The position numbers and the translations under genes are program-made. The notes below the pieces were generated by a model, which worked only from the letters and a program-made list of their open reading frames with translations, searched no databases and was not told the DNA's origin. 64,000 nt of DNA, from assembly GCA_041649275.1 (NCBI GenBank), contig JBAZNL010000008.1, positions 4,421 through 68,420 of the forward strand, written 5' to 3'. This DNA comes from Candidatus Izemoplasmatales bacterium (GTDB lineage Bacteria; Bacillota_I; Bacilli_A; Izemoplasmatales; Hujiaoplasmataceae). Below are positions 33,422 through 44,204 of the stretch, in pieces; the stretch's first letter is position 1, and every line of letters starts with the position of its first letter.

Positions 33422-34669
33422 ATGAAGGAAAGCGTGGGAAGGCGCCCGCCGGGAGTCTTTGTGGCCGTTCCCGGCATCGCCGGAGGCGTCTGCCAGCGGT
33501 GCGGGACGGAAATCACGGACGGCGTCTTCGACGAATGGGGAAAACGGTATTGCCGCGCCTGCCTCGCGTTCGGGCACGTGGACGAGGATACGGTCCTCTA
33601 CCGCTATGAACGTCCGCTCGCGCCGGTCGTGCACCGCTATTCGCCGGCGTTCTCGCCGACGCCCGAGCAGCAGGCGGCCTCGGCCTACGTCCGCAAACGG
33701 ATCCGGGACGGCGGACGCGCCTTCGTCTACGCCGTGTGCGGCGCCGGCAAGACCGAGATCCTCTATGAAAGCATCCTCGACGCACTCAACGACGGCCGTC
33801 GGGTCTGCATCGCGATCCCGCGGAAGGACGTCGTCCGAGAACTCGCCGGGCGATTGCGACCGATCTTTCCCATGACCGGGATCGCCGCCCTGTACCAGGG
33901 GTCGAAGGACGATGCCGGCGCGCATCTGATCGTCGCGACGGTCCACCAGATGATCAACTACCACGCCGAATTCGACCTCGTCGTCCTCGACGAGGCGGAC
34001 GCGTTCCCCTACCGCGGCGACGCCTTCCTGCACGGACTCGTGACCAAGGCGATGAAACCGGACGCGGCGCTCGTGGAGATGTCGGCGACACCCCTTCCCG
34101 GAGCCGCGAAGAACGCCTATTTTCTGCCCGCGCGCTTCCATCGCCGGCCGCTCGACGTCCCCGTCGTCGAATACGTCGACGGCTTGAGGGCGGCGCTCGA
34201 CGGCGGCGTCGTTCCGGCGGCGGTCGGCCGCTGGCTTCGGCGCGACGGTCCGACGCGGCGCGCCCTTCTGTTCGTCCCGACGGTCGCCGTCGGACGATCG
34301 TTTTCGGCGGCGCTGGAGCGCCATGGATACCGCGTCGCGTGCGTCTCAAGCCGCGAAGCGGCCTCCCCGATCCTGATCCGGCGTTTTCGCGAGGGGCGCG
34401 TCGACCTTCTCGTCACGACGACCCTGCTCGAGCGCGGCGTGACCTTCCGGGCGATCGACGTCGCCGTCCTCGGCGCGGACGACGGGATCTTCGAACGAAA
34501 CGTCCTGATCCAGATCGCCGGCCGCGTCGGCCGCAGTCCCGACGCGCCGACGGGCGAGGTCCGCTTCTTCGCCGAACTGGCGGGCGCCGCGATGACGACC
34601 GCGATCCGGGAGATCCGCAAGGCCAACCGGACGGCGCGGAGCCGGGGACTCCTGGACGATGGTCTGTGA
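33422..34669 (+). CDS. comFA: ComFA-like DNA helicase (late competence protein)
   Basis: The 415-residue SF2 helicase resembles ComFA, the ATPase that helps pull transforming DNA into the cell. It starts with a four-Cys zinc site ('CQRCG' ... 'CRACLAFG'), then Walker A 'AVCGAGKTEI', Walker B 'VVLDEADAFPY', motif III 'MSATP' and C-terminal helicase motifs 'TTTLLERGVTF' and 'QIAGRVGRS'. Length and domain order match ComFA. Its start codon abuts the leuS terminator and no promoter is visible, so expression may depend on readthrough. The next gene overlaps it by 11 nt. Confidence 0.85.
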   Translation: MKESVGRRPPGVFVAVPGIAGGVCQRCGTEITDGVFDEWGKRYCRACLAFGHVDEDTVLYRYERPLAPVVHRYSPAFSPTPEQQAASAYVRKRIRDGGRAFVYAVCGAGKTEILYESILDALNDGRRVCIAIPRKDVVRELAGRLRPIFPMTGIAALYQGSKDDAGAHLIVATVHQMINYHAEFDLVVLDEADAFPYRGDAFLHGLVTKAMKPDAALVEMSATPLPGAAKNAYFLPARFHRRPLDVPVVEYVDGLRAALDGGVVPAAVGRWLRRDGPTRRALLFVPTVAVGRSFSAALERHGYRVACVSSREAASPILIRRFREGRVDLLVTTTLLERGVTFRAIDVAVLGADDGIFERNVLIQIAGRVGRSPDAPTGEVRFFAELAGAAMTTAIREIRKANRTARSRGLLDDGL

Positions 34670-35120
34670 GATCTGCGGCGCCTTCTTCGCATACCGCGCG
34701 ACGTTTTTCTCGCTCGTCCGCCCGCCGCGGTTCTGTCCGCGCTGCCTCCGGAAGTACGCCGCGGGCAAGCGCGAGTGCGCCGTGCCGATCCCCGGCGGGC
34801 TCGCCCGCTTCCTCTGGGCGATCGACGCGGAAAACGTTGACCACCACCTCTCGGTGCTCCTGTACGACGGCGTCGCACCGCTCCTCGAGGCGGTCGGGGA
34901 CGCCGCCCGGGGCAACGCCGTCGTCGTCCTCCTCGAGTGCGCGGAAACCGCCACGTTCGCGGATTGGTTTCCGGCCGTCGCGGCGTTCCGCGACGTGCGT
35001 TTCGTGTCCCTCTTTCTGGTCGATCCGGAACGGTTCGAAGACGCGTTTTCGAATCTTGAAGAAAGTGAGTCGATTTCATCGCGTCCCGTTTACAAACATC
35101 ACAATTCGATGTTAGAATGA
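34659..35120 (+). CDS. Small zinc-ribbon protein in the ComFC position, no phosphoribosyltransferase domain
   Basis: The 153-residue protein starts inside comFA (ATG 34659). The N-terminus has two CxxC pairs ('CEICG' and 'CPRC', about 24 residues apart) plus a single later Cys, like the zinc ribbon that opens ComFC. ComFC proteins usually continue into a phosphoribosyltransferase domain of about 170 residues with a PRPP loop. Here the rest (about 45-150) has no such motif and instead reads as an alpha/beta segment ('FLWAIDAENVDHH', 'AVVVLLECAET', 'VRFVSLFLVDPE'). The last codons overlap the hpf promoter. It is probably co-translated with comFA. I do not recognise the C-terminal half. Confidence 0.6.
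   Translation: MVCEICGAFFAYRATFFSLVRPPRFCPRCLRKYAAGKRECAVPIPGGLARFLWAIDAENVDHHLSVLLYDGVAPLLEAVGDAARGNAVVVLLECAETATFADWFPAVAAFRDVRFVSLFLVDPERFEDAFSNLEESESISSRPVYKHHNSMLE
35089..35118 (+). promoter_or_regulatory. Promoter of hpf
   Basis: -35 TTTACA (35089-35094), 18-nt spacer, extended -10 TGtTAGAAT (hexamer 35113-35118). It lies inside the last codons of the preceding gene. Confidence 0.7.
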
Positions 35121-35154
35121 AGTTGCATCACATCCATCGAGAGGAGTGAAAGCC

Positions 35155-35691
35155 ATGAAACTGGAAGTCAGAGGCAAGAGCGGCCTGGAAATCACGCCGG
35201 CCATCCGCAGTTACGTCGAAAAGAAGCTCCGCAAGATCGAAAAGGTGTTCAACGAGGAACTCGAAGCCGTGGTCGTGTGCAAGTACTACCGCGACCTCAC
35301 CAAGGTCGAGATCACGATTCCCATCAAATTCATCACCATCCGCGCCGAGGTCGAGGACAAGGACATGTACGCCGCCATCGACCTGGCCGTCGACAAGCTG
35401 GAAGCCCAGATCCGCAAGAACAAGCACAAGCTGAACCGGAGCCTGCAGGAGCGGGCGGGACTCAGGGACGCCTTCAAGGAGGACGGCCTCGACCTCGAGG
35501 CCCTCGAGAAGGAACTCATCGGTCCGGTCCGCAAGAAGCAGATCAAGCTCGACATCCTCTCCTACGACGAGGCCTTGACCCAGATGGGACTCCTCGGACA
35601 CGACTTCTTCATCTACCGCAACGAGGATCGCCAGGTCTGCGTGATGTACAAGCGCGACGACGGCGGATACGGCCTGATCGAAACCGAATGA
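35155..35691 (+). CDS. hpf: Ribosome hibernation promoting factor, long form
   Basis: The 178-residue protein is the long HPF type that drives 100S ribosome dimer formation in Gram-positive bacteria. The N-terminal HPF/RaiA domain (about 1-100, 'ITPAIRSYVEKKLRKIEKVF', 'DMYAAIDLAVDKLEAQIRKNK') is followed by a short linker and the C-terminal dimerisation domain ('LSYDEALTQMGLLGHDFFIYRN'). ATG 35155 is chosen over GTG 35146, as the GAGGAG site covers the latter. It has its own promoter and terminator and lies directly upstream of secA, a common neighbour in this phylum. Confidence 0.95.
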   Translation: MKLEVRGKSGLEITPAIRSYVEKKLRKIEKVFNEELEAVVVCKYYRDLTKVEITIPIKFITIRAEVEDKDMYAAIDLAVDKLEAQIRKNKHKLNRSLQERAGLRDAFKEDGLDLEALEKELIGPVRKKQIKLDILSYDEALTQMGLLGHDFFIYRNEDRQVCVMYKRDDGGYGLIETE

Positions 35692-35697
35692 AGCCGA

Positions 35698-35726
35698 GGG
35701 TGACCTTAAAAAGGTCACTCTTTTTT
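35698..35726 (+). terminator. Rho-independent terminator of hpf
   Basis: GTGACCTT / AAGGTCAC (8 bp, extended by mismatched GAGG/CTC) is followed by six T. Confidence 0.85.
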
Positions 35727-35743
35727 CGGAGCGGGAATTTCAG

Positions 35744-35773
35744 TTGTCGTTCATCACGATTCTATGGTATGAT
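35744..35773 (+). promoter_or_regulatory. Promoter of the secA-glgDA operon
   Basis: -35 TTGTCG (35744-35749), 18-nt spacer, extended -10 TGgTATGAT (hexamer 35768-35773). No further convincing promoter or terminator was found between here and 46614. Confidence 0.65.
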
Positions 35774-35799
35774 ATTAAATGTCAAATAGAGGTGACCCC

Positions 35800-38289
<2,490 letters not shown>

Positions 38290-38304
38290 AACGAGGGTTC
38301 TCCC

Positions 38305-39405
38305 ATGACCTACCCGGAACTGAAGGTGCTGCTCGCCGAACTCGACGACGAGTACGCGAAGATGTCGGATTCGTTCGACCATAACGGCTATGCCTCCCGG
38401 ATCGCCGAACTCGATGCGAAGACGAAGGCGGACGGCTTCTGGAACGACCAGAAGTCGGCCCAGGCGGTCATCGCCGAACTGAACGAATGCCGCTTTCTCG
38501 TCGGTCTCCGGGACGAGATCAGGGACATCCTCGAGACCCTCCGGATGACGTACGAACTCGCCCTCATCGACGAGACCATCGACCTGACTCAGGTCGAAGC
38601 CGACGCCCTGCGCTTCCGCCAGAAGATCGCCGACCTGTCGGTCCGCCTCTTCCTCTCCAAGCCCTACGACAAGTTCAACGCGATCATCGAGTTTCATCCG
38701 GGCGCGGGCGGGACGGAATCGCAGGACTGGGCGCAGATGCTCTACCGCATGTATCTCCGCTGGGCCGAGTCGCGCCGCTTCAAGGTGACCGTGCTCGAAT
38801 ACGAGGACGGCCAGGAGGCGGGGTTGAAGTCGGCCACGATCCAGGTCGCCGGCAAGAACGCCTACGGCTACCTCAAGGCCGAATCGGGCGTCCACCGCCT
38901 CGTCCGGATCTCGCCGTTCGACGCCGCCGGACGCCGCCACACGAGCTTCGCCTCCGTCTCGGTCGTCCCCGAACTCGACGACTCGATCGACATCCAGATC
39001 CCCGACGGCGACCTGCGCATCGACGTCTACCGCTCGAGCGGCAACGGCGGCCAGGGGGTCAACACGACCGACTCCGCAGTCCGCATCACGCATCTGCCGA
39101 CGCGGATCGTCGTCACCTGCCAGAACGAGCGCAGCCAGATCCAGAACCGCGAGACCGCGATGAAGGTCCTCAAGGGCAAACTCTACCAGCTCGAACTCGA
39201 GAAGAAGCAGCAGGAACTCTCCGGGCTGATGACGAACACCGTCTCGAACGCGTTCGGATCGCAGATCCGCTCGTACGTCTTCTGCCCCTACACGATGGTC
39301 AAGGATCATCGGACGGGCGAGGAGACGGGCAACGTCCAAAAGGTCATGGACGGCGATCTCGATCCGTTCATCAACGCATACCTGATCCAGAACAGCGCGT
39401 CCTGA
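38305..39405 (+). CDS. prfB: Peptide chain release factor 2, single reading frame
   Basis: The 366-residue RF2 terminates at UGA and UAA. The codon-recognition motif 'SPFD' is in 'VRISPFDAAGRRHTSF' and the catalytic GGQ is in 'SSGNGGQGVN'. The N-terminal helical domain is complete in the same frame from ATG 38305, and the first 30 codons contain no CTTTGA slip site. So, unlike most bacterial prfB genes, no programmed +1 frameshift is needed. The presence of RF2 agrees with TGA being a real stop in this genome. It lies in the long secA operon. Confidence 0.95.
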   Translation: MTYPELKVLLAELDDEYAKMSDSFDHNGYASRIAELDAKTKADGFWNDQKSAQAVIAELNECRFLVGLRDEIRDILETLRMTYELALIDETIDLTQVEADALRFRQKIADLSVRLFLSKPYDKFNAIIEFHPGAGGTESQDWAQMLYRMYLRWAESRRFKVTVLEYEDGQEAGLKSATIQVAGKNAYGYLKAESGVHRLVRISPFDAAGRRHTSFASVSVVPELDDSIDIQIPDGDLRIDVYRSSGNGGQGVNTTDSAVRITHLPTRIVVTCQNERSQIQNRETAMKVLKGKLYQLELEKKQQELSGLMTNTVSNAFGSQIRSYVFCPYTMVKDHRTGEETGNVQKVMDGDLDPFINAYLIQNSAS

Positions 39406-39425
39406 GGGGACGACAAGAGGAACGT

Positions 39426-40382
39426 ATGGACGTCAACGGCACGAAACGCACTTTCCGGATCCGCCGCATCGGCAAGATCGAACAGTACTTCTGGCTCACC
39501 CTCGGCATCTTCGTGATGGCCGTCGCGTATTATTTCTTCGTGCTGCCCTCCGGCCTCGTGACCGGCGGCGCCACCGGCATTGCGATCATCATGACGCGCT
39601 TTTTCCCGAACGTTCCGCTGTCCGCGTTCTCGCTCATTTTCAACACCGTGTTCATGATGCTCGCGCTCGCCTTCCTCGGGAAGAAGGAGTTCCTCAACAC
39701 GGTCATGGGATCGCTCATGTTCCCGGCGTTCCTCGCCTTCTTCGAATTCGTCTTTCCCGATCCGTCCGCGCTCTACGGCGAAGGCGACCTTTTGCTCGTC
39801 AGCCTCTACGCCGGCATGCTCATCGGCGCCGGCTTCGGGATCGTCTGCAAATACGGCGGATCGACCGGCGGCACCGACATCGCGATCAAGGTCGTGAAGC
39901 GGTACACCCCGCTTTCGCTCTCCGCTTCGGTCTACGTCGTCGAGGCGTCGATCATCGTCGCCGGCGCCCTGACCTTTCCGACCGGTCTCAACGAAGGCAT
40001 CCTGACGGCGCTCTACGCGATCGTCGTCGTCTTCATCTCCGGCAAGGTCTCCGACTCGATCGTGATCGGATCGCAGTCGAAGAAGGCAGTCAACATCATC
40101 ACCGACCACCCCAGGGAGATCAAGACGGAGATCTACAAGATCCTCCGCCGCGGCATGACCGAGATCCAGAGCCAGGGCGGATACACCGAGAACAGGAAGA
40201 CGATGCTCGTCATCGTCATCCTGAACGACGAGTACCACATCGTCCGCAACATCATCGTCAACACCGATCCGAAAGCATTCGTCTACGTGACTCCGGCCTC
40301 GGAGATCCACGGCGAATGGTCGAGCAGGGAAGAGGCGGTCGTGCGCCATGAGGACGGTCAAGAGCTTCTCCAGAAACGCTAG
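39426..40382 (+). CDS. YitT family membrane protein (DUF161 plus DUF2179)
   Basis: The 318-residue protein has about five to six spans in the first 210 residues ('FVMAVAYYFFVLPSGLVTGGATG', 'IGAGFGIVCKYGGSTGGTDI', both typical of the YitT/YvjA repeat), then a cytosolic DUF2179 domain ('ITDHPREIKTEIYKILRRGMTEI', 'VILNDEYHIVRNII', 'VYVTPASEIHGEW'). The function of the family is unknown; DUF2179 is thought to be a ligand-binding regulatory domain. AGAGGA precedes ATG 39426. The end overlaps recX by 35 nt. Confidence 0.9.
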   Translation: MDVNGTKRTFRIRRIGKIEQYFWLTLGIFVMAVAYYFFVLPSGLVTGGATGIAIIMTRFFPNVPLSAFSLIFNTVFMMLALAFLGKKEFLNTVMGSLMFPAFLAFFEFVFPDPSALYGEGDLLLVSLYAGMLIGAGFGIVCKYGGSTGGTDIAIKVVKRYTPLSLSASVYVVEASIIVAGALTFPTGLNEGILTALYAIVVVFISGKVSDSIVIGSQSKKAVNIITDHPREIKTEIYKILRRGMTEIQSQGGYTENRKTMLVIVILNDEYHIVRNIIVNTDPKAFVYVTPASEIHGEWSSREEAVVRHEDGQELLQKR

Positions 40383-41166
40383 GGGCGACTACGAGGTCGC
40401 CATCGCGGGGGACGACGGCGTCGTCGCCCCGTTTCGGCTTTCCGAAGACCTCGTCGTCGAATACCGCCTGCTTCCCGGCCGGACCCTCGAGGAGGCCGAC
40501 TACCGCCGGCTCCTTTCTGACGCCGACGCCGACGGCCTCTACGGCGCCGCGCTCCGGTCGATCGCGCGGGCGCCGCGTACTTCACGCGAGATCCGCGCCT
40601 TCCTCGCGGCCCGGACCGAGGATCCGACGCTCGCCGACCGGGTCTACGCGAAACTGCTCGCGAAGGGGTACGTCGACGACCTCGCCTACGCGCTCGCCTA
40701 CGTCGACTACCATTTCGGCACGCGGCGCGACGGCCCGGTGAAACTGCGCTTCGACCTCGAGCGCAAGGGCGTCTTCCGCGACTACGTCGAGGAGGCCGTG
40801 TCCGGGCTGGACTCGAAGGCCGTCGCCCGCAACCTCGCCTGCCTGTTCGACCGGCGGCTTCCGCAGCTTTCCTCCCGGCCCCGCGCCAAGGCGGTCCGGG
40901 CGATGAAGACCCACCTCCTCCAGCGGGGGTACGACCCGTCCGTCGCGATCGCCTACGTCGACGGCCGTCTGGCCGACTTTCCCGCCGGGGAAGACGAAGA
41001 GAAGAAGGCCGCGACCGACCTCGTCAAGGCGAGGAAGCGGCTCTCGGCGAAGGGAATCGACGGCCATGCCCTCCGGGCGAAGCTGATCCAGGCGCTCATG
41101 AACAAGGGCTACCGCTACGATACGATCCGACGCGTCATCGACAAGGAGGAAGACGATGAATCCTAA
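40348..41166 (+). CDS. recX: RecX regulatory protein
   Basis: The 272-residue all-helical protein modulates RecA filaments in other bacteria. The RecX core of three-helix repeats is seen from about residue 65, with 'LRSIARAPRTSREIRAFL', 'LLAKGYVDDLAYALAYV' and 'KLRFDLERKGVFRDYVEEAV', followed by further repeats ending 'ALMNKGYRYDTIRRVI'. It is longer than E. coli RecX, as usual for Gram-positive forms. It overlaps yitT upstream (35 nt) and glgB downstream (11 nt), so translation is probably coupled on both sides. recA is not in this window. Confidence 0.88.
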   Translation: MRTVKSFSRNARGDYEVAIAGDDGVVAPFRLSEDLVVEYRLLPGRTLEEADYRRLLSDADADGLYGAALRSIARAPRTSREIRAFLAARTEDPTLADRVYAKLLAKGYVDDLAYALAYVDYHFGTRRDGPVKLRFDLERKGVFRDYVEEAVSGLDSKAVARNLACLFDRRLPQLSSRPRAKAVRAMKTHLLQRGYDPSVAIAYVDGRLADFPAGEDEEKKAATDLVKARKRLSAKGIDGHALRAKLIQALMNKGYRYDTIRRVIDKEEDDES

Positions 41167-43051
41167 GATGTCCGATTTCGACCTGTTCCTGTTCCACGAA
41201 GGCAAGCTGCGCGAGGCAGACCGCCATTTCGGCGCCCACATCGTCCGCGACGAGGCGGGTGCGACGACCGGCGTCGAGTTCACCGTCTACGCCCCGCACG
41301 CCCGGATCGTCTCGGCCGTCGGCGAGTTCAACGACTGGGATTCCCGCACCCACGTCCTCGAGAAGACGGATCCGACGGGAATCTGGAGCCTGTTCGTCCC
41401 CGGCATCGGCGAGTGGACGAAGTACAAGTACTGCATCGTCACGAGCTACGGGCAGACGATCTTCAAGGCCGATCCCTACGCCTATTTCGCCGACCTGCGG
41501 CCGGAGACCGCCTCGAAGGTCTACGACCTCGACGGCTACGTCTGGCACGACTCGACCTATCTCGAGAAGCGCCGCGCGCGTCGCCACGAAAACGACGGGA
41601 TGGCGATCTATGAGGTCCATCTCGGCACCTGGATGACGAAGCCGGACAAGTCGTACCACAAGTACAACGAGCTCGTCGACTACCTGATCCCGTACGTCAA
41701 GGCGAACGGGTTCACGCACGTCGAACTGATGCCCCTGGTGGAACATCCGCTCGACGAATCCTGGGGCTACCAGGGGACCGGATTCTACGCCGCCACCTCG
41801 CGCTACGGCGTTCCGAAGGACCTGATGTACCTGATCGACAAGTGCCACGAGCACAACATCGGCGTGATCCTCGACTGGGTTCCCGGGCACATCTGCAAGG
41901 ACGCCCACGGCCTATACATGTTCGACGGCGAGCCGACCTACGAGTACGCCGACTACAAGATCCGCGAGAACGTCGTCTGGGGGACGGTCAACCTCGACCT
42001 CGGGAAGGGCGCGACGAGGAGTTTTTTGATCTCCAACGCGCTCTTCTGGATCCGCCGCTTCCACGCCGACGGGTTCCGCATCGACGCCGTGTCCAACATC
42101 GTCTACTACCTCGGCAATTCCGCCGTCGGCGAGAACCGTCCGGCGATCGAGTTCCTCCAGAACCTCTCCGTCGCGGTGAAGCAGGAGGACTCCTCGGTCC
42201 TGCTCATCGCCGAGGATTCGACGACCTATCCGAACATGACCCGGTCCGTCGCCGAGGGCGGCGTCGGCTTCGACTACAAGTGGAACATGGGGTGGATGAA
42301 CGACACCCTCCGGTATTTCGAAAAGGATCCGGTCTACCGCAGGTACCACCACGACCTGATCACCTTCGGGCTCGTCTACGCCTTCTCGGAACGCTTCGTG
42401 CTGCCGCTGTCGCACGACGAGGTGGTCCACGGCAAGCGGTCGCTCGTGAACAAGATGCCGGGCGACTACTGGCAGAAATTCGCCAACTACCGCACCCTCC
42501 TCGGCCTGCAGTTCACCCATCCCGGGAAGAAGCTCCTGTTCATGGGCGGGGAGTTCGCGCAGATGCACGAGTGGAAGGACAAGGAGGAACTCGACTGGTT
42601 CCTCCTCCAGTATCCGCTCCACGAGCGCGCGGGAAGGTACTGCCGCGACCTGCTTTCGGTCTACCGCAGCCACAAGGCGCTCTACGAACTCGACGCCTCC
42701 CCCGAGGGCTTCCGCTGGATCGATTCGGCGAACCGCGACCAGTCGATCTTCTCCTATGTCCGCTATTCGTCCGACAAGGACGACTTCTGCCTCGTCGTCC
42801 TCAACATGACCCCGGTCGCCTACGACGCCTATCGCGTCGGCGTCCCGCGGGCGGGCGTCTACGAGGAGATCCTGAACAGCGACAAGGACGTCTACGGCGG
42901 CTCCAACGTCTACAACGGCCTGCCGCTCATGTCGGAACCGGAACCGATGCACGCCTGCGAGCATTCGGTCACGATGAAGATCGCGCCGCTGTCGGCGACG
43001 ATCTTCCGTTTCCGCCCGCGTTCCGCGAGCGCGGCCGACGAACGGGACTAG
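41156..43051 (+). CDS. glgB: 1,4-alpha-glucan branching enzyme
   Basis: The 631-residue GH13 enzyme adds alpha-1,6 branches to glycogen. The N-terminal CBM48 domain (about 20-120, 'GVEFTVYAPHARIVSAVGEFNDW') is followed by the catalytic barrel with 'MAIYEVHLGTWM', nucleophile D310 in 'GFRIDAVSN', acid/base E353 in 'LIAEDST' and D421 in 'LSHDEVVHGK'. The extra N1 domain of long GlgB forms is absent. ATG 41156 has AGGAGG upstream and lies inside the end of recX, tying glycogen branching to that operon. glgC follows after 13 nt. Confidence 0.96.
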   Translation: MNPKMSDFDLFLFHEGKLREADRHFGAHIVRDEAGATTGVEFTVYAPHARIVSAVGEFNDWDSRTHVLEKTDPTGIWSLFVPGIGEWTKYKYCIVTSYGQTIFKADPYAYFADLRPETASKVYDLDGYVWHDSTYLEKRRARRHENDGMAIYEVHLGTWMTKPDKSYHKYNELVDYLIPYVKANGFTHVELMPLVEHPLDESWGYQGTGFYAATSRYGVPKDLMYLIDKCHEHNIGVILDWVPGHICKDAHGLYMFDGEPTYEYADYKIRENVVWGTVNLDLGKGATRSFLISNALFWIRRFHADGFRIDAVSNIVYYLGNSAVGENRPAIEFLQNLSVAVKQEDSSVLLIAEDSTTYPNMTRSVAEGGVGFDYKWNMGWMNDTLRYFEKDPVYRRYHHDLITFGLVYAFSERFVLPLSHDEVVHGKRSLVNKMPGDYWQKFANYRTLLGLQFTHPGKKLLFMGGEFAQMHEWKDKEELDWFLLQYPLHERAGRYCRDLLSVYRSHKALYELDASPEGFRWIDSANRDQSIFSYVRYSSDKDDFCLVVLNMTPVAYDAYRVGVPRAGVYEEILNSDKDVYGGSNVYNGLPLMSEPEPMHACEHSVTMKIAPLSATIFRFRPRSASAADERD

Positions 43052-43064
43052 GGGGGACGGACGG

Positions 43065-44196
<1,132 letters not shown>

Positions 44197-44204
<8 letters not shown>

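Noticed and set aside
34339..35115. 258-codon plus-strand frame overlapping comFA and the zinc-ribbon gene
   Set aside because: Arg/Ser/Pro-rich frame-shift shadow; both annotated frames carry zinc sites or helicase motifs and are coupled by overlap.
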